This document shows positions 30,196 to 30,225 of a stretch of DNA of 30,225 nt, piece after piece (positions within the stretch are counted from its first letter, which is position 1; the number at the start of each line of letters is the position of its first letter). The notes beneath the pieces were generated by a model that searched no databases, was not told where the DNA came from, and saw only the letters and a program-made list of their open reading frames with translations. This stretch comes from CAYUBI01 sp964443005 (GTDB taxonomy: Bacteria > Margulisbacteria > Riflemargulisbacteria > GWF2-35-9 > CAYUBI01). A program made the translations under genes and the position numbers. The stretch is taken from contig CAYUBI010000014.1 of NCBI GenBank assembly GCA_964443005.1, positions 1-30,225 of the forward strand, in the 5' to 3' direction.

Positions 30196-30225
30196 CCTAT
30201 TCCGGAACCATGCCAGCAGGTGATT

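Noticed and set aside
1..30225. CRISPR array, rRNA genes, insertion sequences or an integrase
   Set aside because: No regularly spaced repeats with spacers, rRNA signatures or transposase/recombinase motifs were seen on either strand.

Overview
This is an AT-rich bacterial chromosome segment using the standard code. A flagellar gene run (fliL, fliN, fliO, fliP), a type III glutamine synthetase, a short-form ThiC, RNase HII and tRNAs with encoded CCA ends all point to a free-living or host-associated motile bacterium. No gene fixes the phylum. The mix of genes and one giant ORF resembles poorly cultured lineages such as Margulisbacteria or Elusimicrobia, but that is only a guess.

Layout. The left end (1-1432) is accessory and eroded. 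It holds the start of an AAA-ATPase-like gene that leaves the window, a decayed rhodanese (+), a decayed C-terminal piece of a YkuE-type metallophosphoesterase (-), an intact Fic gene and tRNA-Gln(CUG). thiC (+) follows, convergent with a 12.6-kb gene (-, 2822-15376) that fills about 41% of the window. This gene encodes a 4184-residue protein with 95-residue tandem repeats near its start, a transglutaminase-like cysteine-protease core (C943/H977/D988), a series of Gly/Asn-motif plus hydrophobic-helix modules, and a long Ala/Thr/Gln-rich, partly coiled-coil tail ending in poly-Gln. Next come glnN and a winged-helix regulator gene (-), with a clear promoter and palindromes between them. A 46-codon gene and a foldable RNA segment lie before the flagellar run (19103-21365). 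yraN-rnhB (-) is convergent with fliP and divergent from an orphan coiled-coil gene. A tRNA-Lys/tRNA-Asp operon with its own promoter and a terminator-like hairpin ends the core part.

The right end (24425-30225, all -) is a defence cassette laid directly behind tRNA-Asp: HsdS-like specificity subunit, Fic, HsdR, and a DUF262-HNH nuclease. fic and hsdR share an ATGA junction, and hsdR and the DUF262-HNH gene are 15 nt apart. They look like one transcript from a TTGACA-N17-TAAACT promoter that appears to give a leaderless fic message. Three copies of ATAANCGTGAAAA surround that promoter and look like repressor sites. hsdM is not in the window and would be expected beyond 30225.

The most unusual objects are the giant protease-containing membrane/coiled-coil protein and the Fic-led restriction operon with its repeated operator.
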